Shown: positions 8,468 through 16,582 of the stretch, piece after piece
Layout: each line of letters starts with the position of its first letter
Numbering within the stretch: position 1 is the first letter of the stretch
Origin: Polaromonas sp. OV174
Lineage (GTDB): Bacteria > Pseudomonadota > Gammaproteobacteria > Burkholderiales > Burkholderiaceae_C
Reading direction: 5' to 3'
Length of the DNA: 64,000 nucleotides
Assembly (NCBI RefSeq): GCF_900112285.1
Contig: NZ_FOKZ01000009.1
Coordinates: 62,001 to 126,000 of the forward strand
Notes under the pieces: generated by a model
Told to the model about the DNA's origin: nothing
Database searches by the model: none
Seen by the model: the letters and a program-made list of their open reading frames with translations, nothing else
Position numbers and translations under genes: made by a program

Positions 8468-11400
8468 CTATCGAAAATCCCTGCTTTGCGTGCCCAGTCG
8501 TCCGAGTAGCGGTGTGAAATCGAACAAGGTTTCAGCGATCAAGTTCCGAGCTTCTCCTTCGGCCTGCCAGGTTCCATGGACACCAAGCAGCCGGGATTTC
8601 AGTAATTCCTGGCGCTGCTTTTCGCGGACACGCTTCCACACAATCACTTGGACCGTCCCTGTTTCGTCCTCAAGCGAAACGAAGATCGTCCCATTGGCAG
8701 TTTCAGGCTGTTGCCTCAATGTCACGATGCCACAAGCCTGAACGGACTCGCCGTCTGGCACGTCCCTCAACTCAGCGGACGACAGGAAGTTCTTGGCCGC
8801 AAGGCGCGCACGAAGCAGGGCAAGCGGATGACGTCGCAAGGTCAAGCCGGTTGATGCGTAGTCCCACACAATCTCCTCACCTTCCGGTGCCTCCGGCAGT
8901 TCGAGAATTTCTTCTTCAACCGGTGCGTCACGGAGCAGCTCAGGTGCGCAGCGTAGCGCGGCCGCATCCCATACTTGCTGCCTTCGATGCCCCGACAAGC
9001 TCGTCAAGGCATCTGCAGCGGCCAGCATCTTCATCTCATGCAGCTCAAGGCCAGCCCGTCGCGCCAGGTCGTCTGCGCAGGTAAAGGGAAAAGCAGTTCT
9101 CGCGGCGACAATTCGATCAGCGGAGGCCTGCTTCAACCCACCGATGACGCGAAGCCCCAGCCGCACTGCGGGTTCATGCTCGATGTCTTCTAACGTGCAG
9201 TCAACATCACTGGAGAGCACGTCAGCCGCCCGCACATCCACGCCATGCCGTTTCGCATCCTGCACAAGCTGGCTGTTCGAGTAGAACCCCAATGGCTGGG
9301 AGTTCAACATCGCGGCCAGGAACGCCGCCGGCTCATGGCATTTGATCCAGGCGCTGGCGTACACCAATAGTGCGAATGACGCAGCATGCGACTCCGGGAA
9401 ACCATATTCCGAAAACCCCTTGATCTGCTCGAAGATCGACTCGGCGAACGCCTGCTCATAACCGCGTGAGGTCATTCCATCGACGATCCTTGAGTAGTAT
9501 TTTTCCAGGCCGCCTTTGCGTTTCCATGCGGCCATCGCCCGGCGCAGACCATCGGCCTCCCCGGCAGTAAAGCCAGCAGCCAGGATCGAAATCTGCATGA
9601 CCTGTTCCTGGAACACGGGAACGCCCAAGGTACGGCCAAGTGCTTCCTCTAATGCGGCGCTTGGGTAGATCACCGGTTCGAGACCTTGGCGTCGGCGAAG
9701 GTAAGGATGAACCATGCCGCCCTGAATTGGGCCGGGGCGGACCAAGGCGACCTCCACCACGAGGTCATAGAAGCAGCGCGGTTTGAGCCTAGGCAACATG
9801 CCTTGCTGCGCCCTGCTTTCAATCTGGAACACGCCGATCGTGTCCGCCTTGCACACCATGTCGTAGGTCACACTGTCTTCCGACGGTATATCCTGCATTT
9901 CAAACTCGTACCCTTTACGCTGGCTGATGAATGCCAGGCTCTTACGCAGAGCGGTCAGCATGCCCAGCGCCAACACGTCCACTTTGAGCAGGCCCATGGC
10001 ATCGAGGTCGTCCTTGTCCCATTCAATGACCGTGCGATCAACCATGCTGGCGTTCTCGATGGGCACGATGCGTGACAGCGGACCTTTGGTCAGAACGAAG
10101 CCGCCCGTGTGCTGCGAAAGGTGCCTGGGAAATCCCATGATCTGGCCGCTCAGCTTGATCAATTGACGGATACGCAACTCTTCCTCAGATCCAAGACCAA
10201 GCTCTGCCAGACTTTCCGGCCTAACCTTGCTGCCGTCCCACCACTGCTGCCCTTTGGCGAGTGCCTCGACCGTCTCCAAATCAAAGCCAAGAGCCTTGCC
10301 AACGTCCCGTAACGCACTGCGCGGCCGGTAGGAGATGACGGTTGCAGTCAGTGCCGCCCGGTCCCGGCCGTACTTACGGTAAAGGTACTGGATAACCTCC
10401 TCGCGGCGTTCATGCTCAAAATCCACATCGATGTCGGGCGGCTCATTACGCTCCCGACTGATGAAACGCTCGAATAAAACCGACATCCTCGCCGGATCGA
10501 CCTCCGTGACGCCCAAGCAGTAACAGACCACCGAGTTCGCCGCGCTACCGCGGCCCTGGCAAAGAATGTGCTGGCTTCGGGCGAATGCCACGATGTCCGC
10601 CACAGTCAGGAAGTAATGCTCGTAATGAAGTTCGCAAATGAGTTCGAGCTCGTATTCGATCTGCGTCTGCACTTTCGCTGGCATGCCGTCTGGCCATCGC
10701 CTGCCAGCCCCCTCATAGGTCAAGCGCCGTAGATGCGATGCTGGCGTCGTGCCTGAAGGCACGACCTCGGCTGGATATTCGTAACGTAGTTCTTCGAGGC
10801 TGAAATGGCATCGGTCGGCGATAGCCACGGTCTGCAGCAGCATATCTTCTGGATAGAGGTGACCCAGCCGTAACCTGGAGCGCAAATGGCGCTCTGCACT
10901 GGCTTGAAGGTCAAGGCCGCATTCCATCAAAGGCCTGCCGACACGGATAGCAGTCAAAACATCCTGCAGCGGTTTGCGGGACCGAATGTGCATATGCACG
11001 TCGCCCGCTGCTACCAACGGTATCGCCGTGGCCTGTGATAGCGCTCGCAGCTTGTGCAGCCAAACGGCATCCGCGATATGGTGCAGCAGTTCCACCGCGA
11101 ACCAGCATCGTCCGCTGAACTGGCGCAGCGTCCACCGCCCCAAGCGTAGAAGCTCGTCTTCGCTTGCGGTCCTTGTTGGCAGCACCAGCACAAGACAATC
11201 TTTCAACTCGCCAGCATCAATCTCGCCTTGACTCAGCTGGTAATTACCCTTCTCCGACGAGCGCCGAAGCCGGGTGATGAACTGCGAGAGGTTGCCATAC
11301 CCCTCTCGGTTCGTGGCCAGCACCACGATCTTGAAGGGCAGTTCCGCTTCCACCTGAAACTCACTGCCAATAATCAGTTTGAAACCGTTCGCCTTGGCTG

Positions 11401-11569
11401 CCACATGTGCGCGCACCACCCCTGCAAGCGAACACTCGTCCGTCAGTGCCAGTGCGCTGTAGCCCAGTTCAAAGGCCCGGTCGACAAGCTCTGCGCCGTG
11501 CGAAGCCCCGCGCAGAAACGAGAAATTCGAGAGGCAGTGCAGCTCTGCGTATGCAGGTAAGGTTGACAT
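8468..11569 (-). CDS. dnaE2: Error-prone DNA polymerase DnaE2 (ImuC)
   Basis: Catalytic subunit of the SOS mutasome, copying past lesions together with ImuA and ImuB. 1033 residues, the usual length. The N-terminal PHP domain begins YAELHCLSNFSFLRGASH. The C-family polymerase site is seen at residues 378-384 (PDIDVDF) with GRGSAANS at 340-347. The OB domain near the C-terminus ends in the family-typical SRDFR. It is the last gene of a leftward operon with a 9-bp gap after imuB. The host replicase dnaE is also in this window at 40441-43947, so two C-family polymerases are present. Confidence 0.96.
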   Translation of the reverse strand: MSTLPAYAELHCLSNFSFLRGASHGAELVDRAFELGYSALALTDECSLAGVVRAHVAAKANGFKLIIGSEFQVEAELPFKIVVLATNREGYGNLSQFITRLRRSSEKGNYQLSQGEIDAGELKDCLVLVLPTRTASEDELLRLGRWTLRQFSGRCWFAVELLHHIADAVWLHKLRALSQATAIPLVAAGDVHMHIRSRKPLQDVLTAIRVGRPLMECGLDLQASAERHLRSRLRLGHLYPEDMLLQTVAIADRCHFSLEELRYEYPAEVVPSGTTPASHLRRLTYEGAGRRWPDGMPAKVQTQIEYELELICELHYEHYFLTVADIVAFARSQHILCQGRGSAANSVVCYCLGVTEVDPARMSVLFERFISRERNEPPDIDVDFEHERREEVIQYLYRKYGRDRAALTATVISYRPRSALRDVGKALGFDLETVEALAKGQQWWDGSKVRPESLAELGLGSEEELRIRQLIKLSGQIMGFPRHLSQHTGGFVLTKGPLSRIVPIENASMVDRTVIEWDKDDLDAMGLLKVDVLALGMLTALRKSLAFISQRKGYEFEMQDIPSEDSVTYDMVCKADTIGVFQIESRAQQGMLPRLKPRCFYDLVVEVALVRPGPIQGGMVHPYLRRRQGLEPVIYPSAALEEALGRTLGVPVFQEQVMQISILAAGFTAGEADGLRRAMAAWKRKGGLEKYYSRIVDGMTSRGYEQAFAESIFEQIKGFSEYGFPESHAASFALLVYASAWIKCHEPAAFLAAMLNSQPLGFYSNSQLVQDAKRHGVDVRAADVLSSDVDCTLEDIEHEPAVRLGLRVIGGLKQASADRIVAARTAFPFTCADDLARRAGLELHEMKMLAAADALTSLSGHRRQQVWDAAALRCAPELLRDAPVEEEILELPEAPEGEEIVWDYASTGLTLRRHPLALLRARLAAKNFLSSAELRDVPDGESVQACGIVTLRQQPETANGTIFVSLEDETGTVQVIVWKRVREKQRQELLKSRLLGVHGTWQAEGEARNLIAETLFDFTPLLGRLGTQSRDFR

Positions 11570-11578
11570 GCTGCCTCG

Positions 11579-12901
11579 TCACGCGAAAACGCCGTGCAGA
11601 TACCAACTGATCTGGTCATGCGCGAGACGCTCCTGAAAAACCCAGAGAATCCCGGCATGCTGGCTCAAGGCCACCCAATAATCTCGCTGGACGTTTCGCG
11701 TCTCTTGTTGACCAGCAGCGTTCTCTTCTCGATGCCACCAACCGCCTTCCACGCGATGCGGACCAACGACCAGCTGCAACGGCCCCTGATACAGAGGCCT
11801 GTCGCGGGCTACTGCAAGCTTTAGCGGCTTTGGTAACACCCAGCTCGGCTGCGGAATATCTACGGTGCGCGGTAGCTTGGGCGCTCGCGTTTTTGGTGTC
11901 CCCACCGCTGGCCGCCAGGTCTGCATCCATTCCAGCCGATGGTCTTCGGTCAGGTTGGGTCTAAGCACACACTCAGGCCCAAGTCGGGCTGCCAAGCGCT
12001 CAAGCACGAGGGCGAGTTCTTCCCCTGCGCGCAGGGTGTCAGGTATCAAGGTCTTGTTGTCATCGACCAATGAGTGAACCTCAAGGGCGGCAATCTCAAT
12101 ATCGCCCACGGGCGCGAGCAATTCCACTTTCGCAAGATGTTCCGCAAGCAGCCGCCCGAGGTGCCGCACGTCGCGGCTTGGGTCGGCGGTGCGTATGACC
12201 AGCTCTCCGCCCTCCCCGGCCGTCTTGGAGCGCAATGTATCGTGAAACCATCGCATCTCGAACGCCGTCGTTCCTGAGTTGCGTGCGGCCAGCCAACCGC
12301 ACATCTGAAGCAGCAGGCGGTGCGCGCCAAACATCAAGGACGCCGCAGTATCCACCCGCCCCGGCAGTTCAAGCTTCACCGAGAAGTTTTCGGGCAAGCT
12401 GACCCATTCGTGTGCGGCCGGGCGCAAGCCGTAGGCTTGGTCAAGCGCCGTCAAAACATGCTGATCGAACCGGCGGCTGATACCGCCGCGCGGCAAGCGC
12501 CTGACGTCGCCAAGGGTTTTGCAACCTAGGCGTGCCAGCACCGGCTGGTGCGCGGCGATGGCTGCCACAGCCTCAAAGGGAATGCGATCCAGCAGTTGGG
12601 CGAGTGGCCCAGCAAATCCATCGGTTACACCGCTTCGGGCAAAAGCCAAAGCGGCAAGGCTTGTCGGCGCCCAGCTCACAATGCCGACGCCCTGCTGAAC
12701 GGCTTCATCGGTGATGCGGGCTCGCAGCAAGTCTGCGCCACCAAAAAGCCGCATGCACGCCTCGACCTCCATCAGCACCGCTTCATCCAAATGCGCTACG
12801 CGCGGAGTGAACTGCAAAGCCCAAACCGCGAGGCCATGAGAATCAATGGGCGTATTGGTGTTCGGCGACGGTGTGAGTAGAGCTGCCCAGTGTTCCGACA
12901 C
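11579..12901 (-). CDS. imuB: ImuB, catalytically inactive Y-family polymerase-like protein
   Basis: Scaffold of the mutasome that links DnaE2 and ImuA to the beta clamp. 440 residues. The region AVWALQFTPRVAHLDEAVLMEV near residue 25 and RLFGGADLL near 50 correspond to the Y-family fingers and palm. The family lacks the catalytic acidic residues. The C-terminus (FQERLAHDQISWYLHGVFA) is typical of the family. The start overlaps the end of imuA by 59 bp; a start further inside is possible. It is co-transcribed with imuA and dnaE2 from the LexA-controlled promoter. Confidence 0.92.
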   Translation of the reverse strand: MSEHWAALLTPSPNTNTPIDSHGLAVWALQFTPRVAHLDEAVLMEVEACMRLFGGADLLRARITDEAVQQGVGIVSWAPTSLAALAFARSGVTDGFAGPLAQLLDRIPFEAVAAIAAHQPVLARLGCKTLGDVRRLPRGGISRRFDQHVLTALDQAYGLRPAAHEWVSLPENFSVKLELPGRVDTAASLMFGAHRLLLQMCGWLAARNSGTTAFEMRWFHDTLRSKTAGEGGELVIRTADPSRDVRHLGRLLAEHLAKVELLAPVGDIEIAALEVHSLVDDNKTLIPDTLRAGEELALVLERLAARLGPECVLRPNLTEDHRLEWMQTWRPAVGTPKTRAPKLPRTVDIPQPSWVLPKPLKLAVARDRPLYQGPLQLVVGPHRVEGGWWHREENAAGQQETRNVQRDYWVALSQHAGILWVFQERLAHDQISWYLHGVFA

Positions 12902-13664
12902 GGGGGTTCTCCAAGGCGACTGGAAACTGGCTAGGTTGCCGCTGGCGCGGAGTCAACACGTCGGCCAGGCTGTCCGGGATTGAGAAAAACGCCAGTGAAT
13001 GCTCATGCGACGGCCCGCGCCGCTTGAACACCTTCACAGCCAGCTGCCAGTCAGGTCCAAGATCGACGAGCAGCCGTAGGGGCGCGGGCGACGCGTCAAA
13101 CTGCGCCGCCGCTGGCCTGAAAAGAAAGACCGGTGAATCGCAGGTTTGCGCGTGGACTTGAAGGCGGCGTAACTGTTCCTGGCGGGCTTGGGGCAGCCAG
13201 GACAGGATGGCTCCAGCCGGGTTCGACTTGATGAGTTGCTCAGTGGTCCAAAGGCGTTCGGCAGGCGTTTTGGCATCCAACCAGACGATCTGGTTTGGGT
13301 GAAGGCCGTGCTGCATCAATCCAGGCAAGTGAGGATGCTTGGGCGGGCTCACCAGAATGATTTGCCCTCCGTCCGCCACGATGCGCTTCAGGCTGGCACC
13401 GAGCAAGCGCCATTCACACAGAGCGGGTTGAGGCTGGAGAATCTCGGTCAACGACCGGCAAGGCCAGCCGCCACCGGGCAGTTCCGCATCCAGTGCATCA
13501 AAGCCGGTAGCCACCACATCCCGTTGGGCGGAGGATCCCAGTTCATTGCCGCGCCACATCGCTTTGCCAGCCAGTTCGGGCAGCTGCAGCACGTCATCAT
13601 CGACAGGCACGCTCGCCTCCACAAGCGCGTTCTGCGAAGGTGATAGGAGATGGGCGGGTAACAT
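12843..13664 (-). CDS. imuA: ImuA, RecA/SulA-like mutasome protein
   Basis: First gene of the SOS mutagenesis operon. 273 residues with a RecA-like core: FDALDAELPGGGWPCRSLTE near residue 55 and GGQIILVSPPKHPHLPGL near 97. It belongs to the family annotated as SulA-like or ImuA, which binds ImuB and RecA. A LexA box lies 15 bp before its start codon. The C-terminal end overlaps the start of imuB, implying translational coupling. Confidence 0.93.
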   Translation of the reverse strand: MLPAHLLSPSQNALVEASVPVDDDVLQLPELAGKAMWRGNELGSSAQRDVVATGFDALDAELPGGGWPCRSLTEILQPQPALCEWRLLGASLKRIVADGGQIILVSPPKHPHLPGLMQHGLHPNQIVWLDAKTPAERLWTTEQLIKSNPAGAILSWLPQARQEQLRRLQVHAQTCDSPVFLFRPAAAQFDASPAPLRLLVDLGPDWQLAVKVFKRRGPSHEHSLAFFSIPDSLADVLTPRQRQPSQFPVALENPRVGTLGSSTHTVAEHQYAH

Positions 13665-13678
13665 GGCTGCTCTATCAA

Positions 13679-13698
13679 TACTGTATGAACATCCAGTA
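13679..13698 (-). promoter_or_regulatory. LexA (SOS) box before imuA
   Basis: TACTGTATGAACATCCAGTA fits CTG-N10-CAG with TA flanks on both sides, the LexA consensus of gamma- and beta-proteobacteria. It ends 15 bp before the imuA ATG, where a repressor would cover the promoter. The island operon is therefore expected to answer to the host LexA. Confidence 0.88.
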
Positions 13699-13746
13699 TA
13701 ATAAGCACCTCCACGATCCGTCTATTTTTTTATTTTTTGTTCGTGC

Positions 13747-14502
13747 TTAGAACAGTTCGCCGCTCTTCGGCGTTGCTGGCGGGGGCGGCCGGACGGCTTT
13801 CGGTTTGGCAGCCTTCGGAGGTTGCGACGTTTTAACGCTGGTGCTCTTAGGCGCGCGAGGAGGCAATGGAGCGGCATGCGCCTCCAGCGGACCAGACCAC
13901 TGCCTAAAGTACTTCGAGGCCTGGTCTACCGGGCACGACAGCCAATCGCTGTACTCGGACGGATCAAGGATCACGACCATGCGCTTTTCGTGTCCTGGCT
14001 CGTGAAACTGCTTCATAACCTCGTGGTCGTCGGCGTTGACCGTGAGCATGGACATTGCGAAAACATCTCGCCCGTCGGGTGTCTTACAAGTACGGTAAAT
14101 ACCAGCGATTCCCATTGGCACACCGCCCGGTAGATTTATTCCCCACCGAACGGCCTTCCCGGACTCATAGTTCGGTTCGTAAATCCCCTCGGCCGGGATG
14201 ATGCAGCGTTGCCCGGCCCGCCATGCAGGACCGTAGGTTGCCTTGGTGGCGACGGTTTCGCTTCGGGCGTTGTAGGTCTTCCGCGCCCATTCGACCTTCG
14301 CGATGAAGTCAGGCACAAACCGGAAGATGGCATCGTCCGCTATGAACTGGGGCGACGTAGTTCCGTCATTGGGTGCCAAACGAATCATCGGCGCCAAGCC
14401 CGAAGGAAAAACATCCGCAGTGGGCTCGTCGCGTTCGCGTTCCACACCGAAGAAGACAAGTAACCTGTCGGCTCGTGTCACTGGGACGTAATTTGCGCAC
14501 AT
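13747..14502 (-). CDS. yedK: SRAP/HMCES family DNA-protein crosslink protein (YedK-like)
   Basis: Shields abasic sites in single-stranded DNA by a covalent link through Cys2. All the key residues are visible: Cys2 (MCANY), Asn78 (YNARSET), Glu105 (PAEGIYEP) and His171 (GHEKRMVVIL). The core is about 200 residues; a proline/lysine-rich tail follows (residues 210-251), longer than in E. coli YedK. It lies between the mutasome operon, whose LexA box faces away from it, and a 314-bp gap. No LexA box was seen in front of it. Confidence 0.93.
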   Translation of the reverse strand: MCANYVPVTRADRLLVFFGVERERDEPTADVFPSGLAPMIRLAPNDGTTSPQFIADDAIFRFVPDFIAKVEWARKTYNARSETVATKATYGPAWRAGQRCIIPAEGIYEPNYESGKAVRWGINLPGGVPMGIAGIYRTCKTPDGRDVFAMSMLTVNADDHEVMKQFHEPGHEKRMVVILDPSEYSDWLSCPVDQASKYFRQWSGPLEAHAAPLPPRAPKSTSVKTSQPPKAAKPKAVRPPPPATPKSGELF

Positions 14503-14816
14503 AAGGCCATTTTGCTACGCCCTGCTGGCTTGCGCACCATGGCTGCCGACCATGGCACCATATGAAAAATTTGGGCTGGCTCCCGTCAATCGATAGTGTC
14601 ACCAGCCAGCAATCGTTGATGGCGGCAATGACCTACCCCATGCATATGCCAACGGACTTACCGAGCCTTGCGTGCCGAGTGGGAAGACCGGTTGAATCCG
14701 CCGCTCAAGGCAGACCATCAAGCTGTCTGCACAAGTATGGGGTGGGTGCCCTGAAAGCCAGCGCCCGGAACCACTGCATCGAGTGACAGACAGTAAAGAC
14801 CGTTCGGCTTGGTCAG
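14503..14816. other. Gene-free stretch between the SRAP and DUF4238 genes
   Basis: 314 bp without a convincing gene. Near the SRAP start there is a small inverted repeat (CCATGG at both arms, about 14540). It should contain the SRAP promoter, but no clear -35/-10 pair or LexA box was found. Confidence 0.5.
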
Positions 14817-15824
14817 TCAGACCATGACACGGCCAGCAGGAGCTTTCTGGTAGCGCCGCCCGATGTACTTTTTGAAGGGTCGAATGGCGTTCTCGGTATC
14901 ACCGACGATGTGTACCATGGCTTGCGCTGCCACTTTGGTATTGAGTTCCGCGACGGTGGTCTCATCAACCTCATTCTTGCCCGGCGTGAACCGTTCGGAA
15001 TCGCAGATGATGTAGGCGACCCGCGGCGAGATCGGGTAATAGAAGTCGGCATGCTTAGGCGCGGAGAATTCTGTCTCTGAAACACACGAGTGCACATTGA
15101 CGACAGGTTGGTCGGACGTGATGAAAGGCACCCTGGTGTCATTTACCAATAATGCATGCCTAGCGTTGTGGCGATCTATGTACAAGCTGAACCCGAGATT
15201 CATCCCGTACATGTAGCTCAGGAACCACCATGCATGCGCCATTGCGTCGGCCACTTCAATCTCCATAGCGTTGCGCCGGGATAAAACCCGGATCACACCA
15301 TCTCGAAAAGTCTTCGTGCGGGAGATCTGGTGACCGAAGAACGCCATGAACTCGATCATGTGCTGCTGATCCAGCAGTACTTCGAGTTGCTTATCAGCCA
15401 GCGCGGCCAACACTGGCAGCGCCATTTTTTCGTGGGCTGCGTGGAGATTTTCCAGTAGATTGCACTTCATGGCATGGAGATGCAGTTCGACTTCCTGATT
15501 CCGAATGTCAGACTCACGGTAGATGGTCTCAGCCTGCTGCATCCTCAGGAAGTCATTAAGGTACGACATGTGCTGCTGGTGGAGACGGTCGGGGCTTTGT
15601 CGGGAGAAGCCTTTAATCACCTCGACATGCTTGCTGGTAAGCGGGGTGATCTTGTAGAAATAGTCGTCAACAACAATGGCGCGCACGCTGTCGTTGGCAA
15701 ACTTCCCAGTCTTCGTGGTGTAGAAAACATTCGCTGTACCGCTACCCCATCGGGCCAGGTAGTTCGCCCAGACGTAATGGTGGCGCTTCTTGGCTTCGAG
15801 GTCTTTGCGCGACATAGGCTTCAT
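14817..15824 (-). CDS. DUF4238 family protein
   Basis: 335 residues. The N-terminal KKRHHYVWANYLARW and the central FITSDQPVVN near residue 234, followed by YYPISPRVAYIICD, are the hallmarks of DUF4238, a family of unknown function common on mobile elements. There is no signal peptide or membrane segment. It is leftward, with an acetyltransferase gene upstream (49-bp gap), so both may share a transcript. A defence role is sometimes suspected for the family from context, but there is no direct evidence here. Confidence 0.8.
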   Translation of the reverse strand: MKPMSRKDLEAKKRHHYVWANYLARWGSGTANVFYTTKTGKFANDSVRAIVVDDYFYKITPLTSKHVEVIKGFSRQSPDRLHQQHMSYLNDFLRMQQAETIYRESDIRNQEVELHLHAMKCNLLENLHAAHEKMALPVLAALADKQLEVLLDQQHMIEFMAFFGHQISRTKTFRDGVIRVLSRRNAMEIEVADAMAHAWWFLSYMYGMNLGFSLYIDRHNARHALLVNDTRVPFITSDQPVVNVHSCVSETEFSAPKHADFYYPISPRVAYIICDSERFTPGKNEVDETTVAELNTKVAAQAMVHIVGDTENAIRPFKKYIGRRYQKAPAGRVMV

Positions 15825-15873
15825 TCAGTTGAGTGTTAGCTCGCAGGGTCTGATCCTACATGCCTACCGCCAG

Positions 15874-16302
15874 TCAACCGAGTTGGCCGCCTATTGTGAA
15901 TTCGCTGGCGAGATTCTTCTGCATCCCACCGGGGTCGCTGGCATCTCGAATAAAACCTTTGCGGCCGTACCAAGACATCAGGCTCTCGTCGTCGATGAAT
16001 TCTCGGTCGAGAGAGCGCGCCGTGAGACGGAGCGTCTTGCACCCAGAATCAAGAGCTATAGTTTCTGCCCGCGACAAAAGCAGGTTTCCAACGCCCATGG
16101 CTCTGAATTTCTCTAGCACGTAGATCTCGTACACGAATCCCAAAGAATTGTTGGGGAAATGCTCGAAGATTAAGAGCCCCGCCTCCACACCGTCGATCAA
16201 GGCAACAAACTCCCTGGTTCCAGGTCGCTTACCTTTTTCCACTCGGTCGCGAAGGAACGGATGGTTTACCGCGTGCGTCTCTTCAACTTCGACGGAATTC
16301 AT
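15874..16302 (-). CDS. GNAT family N-acetyltransferase
   Basis: 142 residues. The acetyl-CoA binding part is visible: FVYEIYVLEKFRAMGVGNLL (motif A, with R-x-x-G-V-G) near residue 75, then SRAETIALDSGCKTLRLTA. The end (SWYGRKGFIRDAS) is the usual GNAT C-terminal strand. The substrate cannot be told. It is followed by the DUF4238 gene in the same direction. Confidence 0.88.
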   Translation of the reverse strand: MNSVEVEETHAVNHPFLRDRVEKGKRPGTREFVALIDGVEAGLLIFEHFPNNSLGFVYEIYVLEKFRAMGVGNLLLSRAETIALDSGCKTLRLTARSLDREFIDDESLMSWYGRKGFIRDASDPGGMQKNLASEFTIGGQLG

Positions 16303-16443
16303 ATCTGAGCTCCACGGGTCGGGTTTGCACTAGAGAGAGCAATTGCAAAACGCCTTGAAAGATTCTGAAGTTGGGGGAATGTCCGCTCGTTGCCGCATTA
16401 TGCCGGCACGGTGAGCGACCGGTTCTGACCGCAAACCATCATT

Positions 16444-16482
16444 TGCTGACTATCGACAATATTCAATTATCGATAGTTAGCA
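16444..16482. repeat. 13-bp inverted repeat downstream of the res gene
   Basis: TGCTGACTATCGA (16444-16456) and TCGATAGTTAGCA (16470-16482) pair with a single mismatch around a 13-base A+T-rich loop. It lies 100 bp after the end of the seven-gene operon and 140 bp before the acetyltransferase gene. It could be a terminator without a T-tract, a protein-binding site or a module boundary. Confidence 0.55.
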
Positions 16483-16582
16483 GCAAAATGGCACGAGTAA
16501 ACCAACATAAGGTCTTCAAAGGCGTTTTAGGTCTTACTGAGTGTCTCCGGGAAACTGGGGGAAGCCCATGACCTAAAAATTC

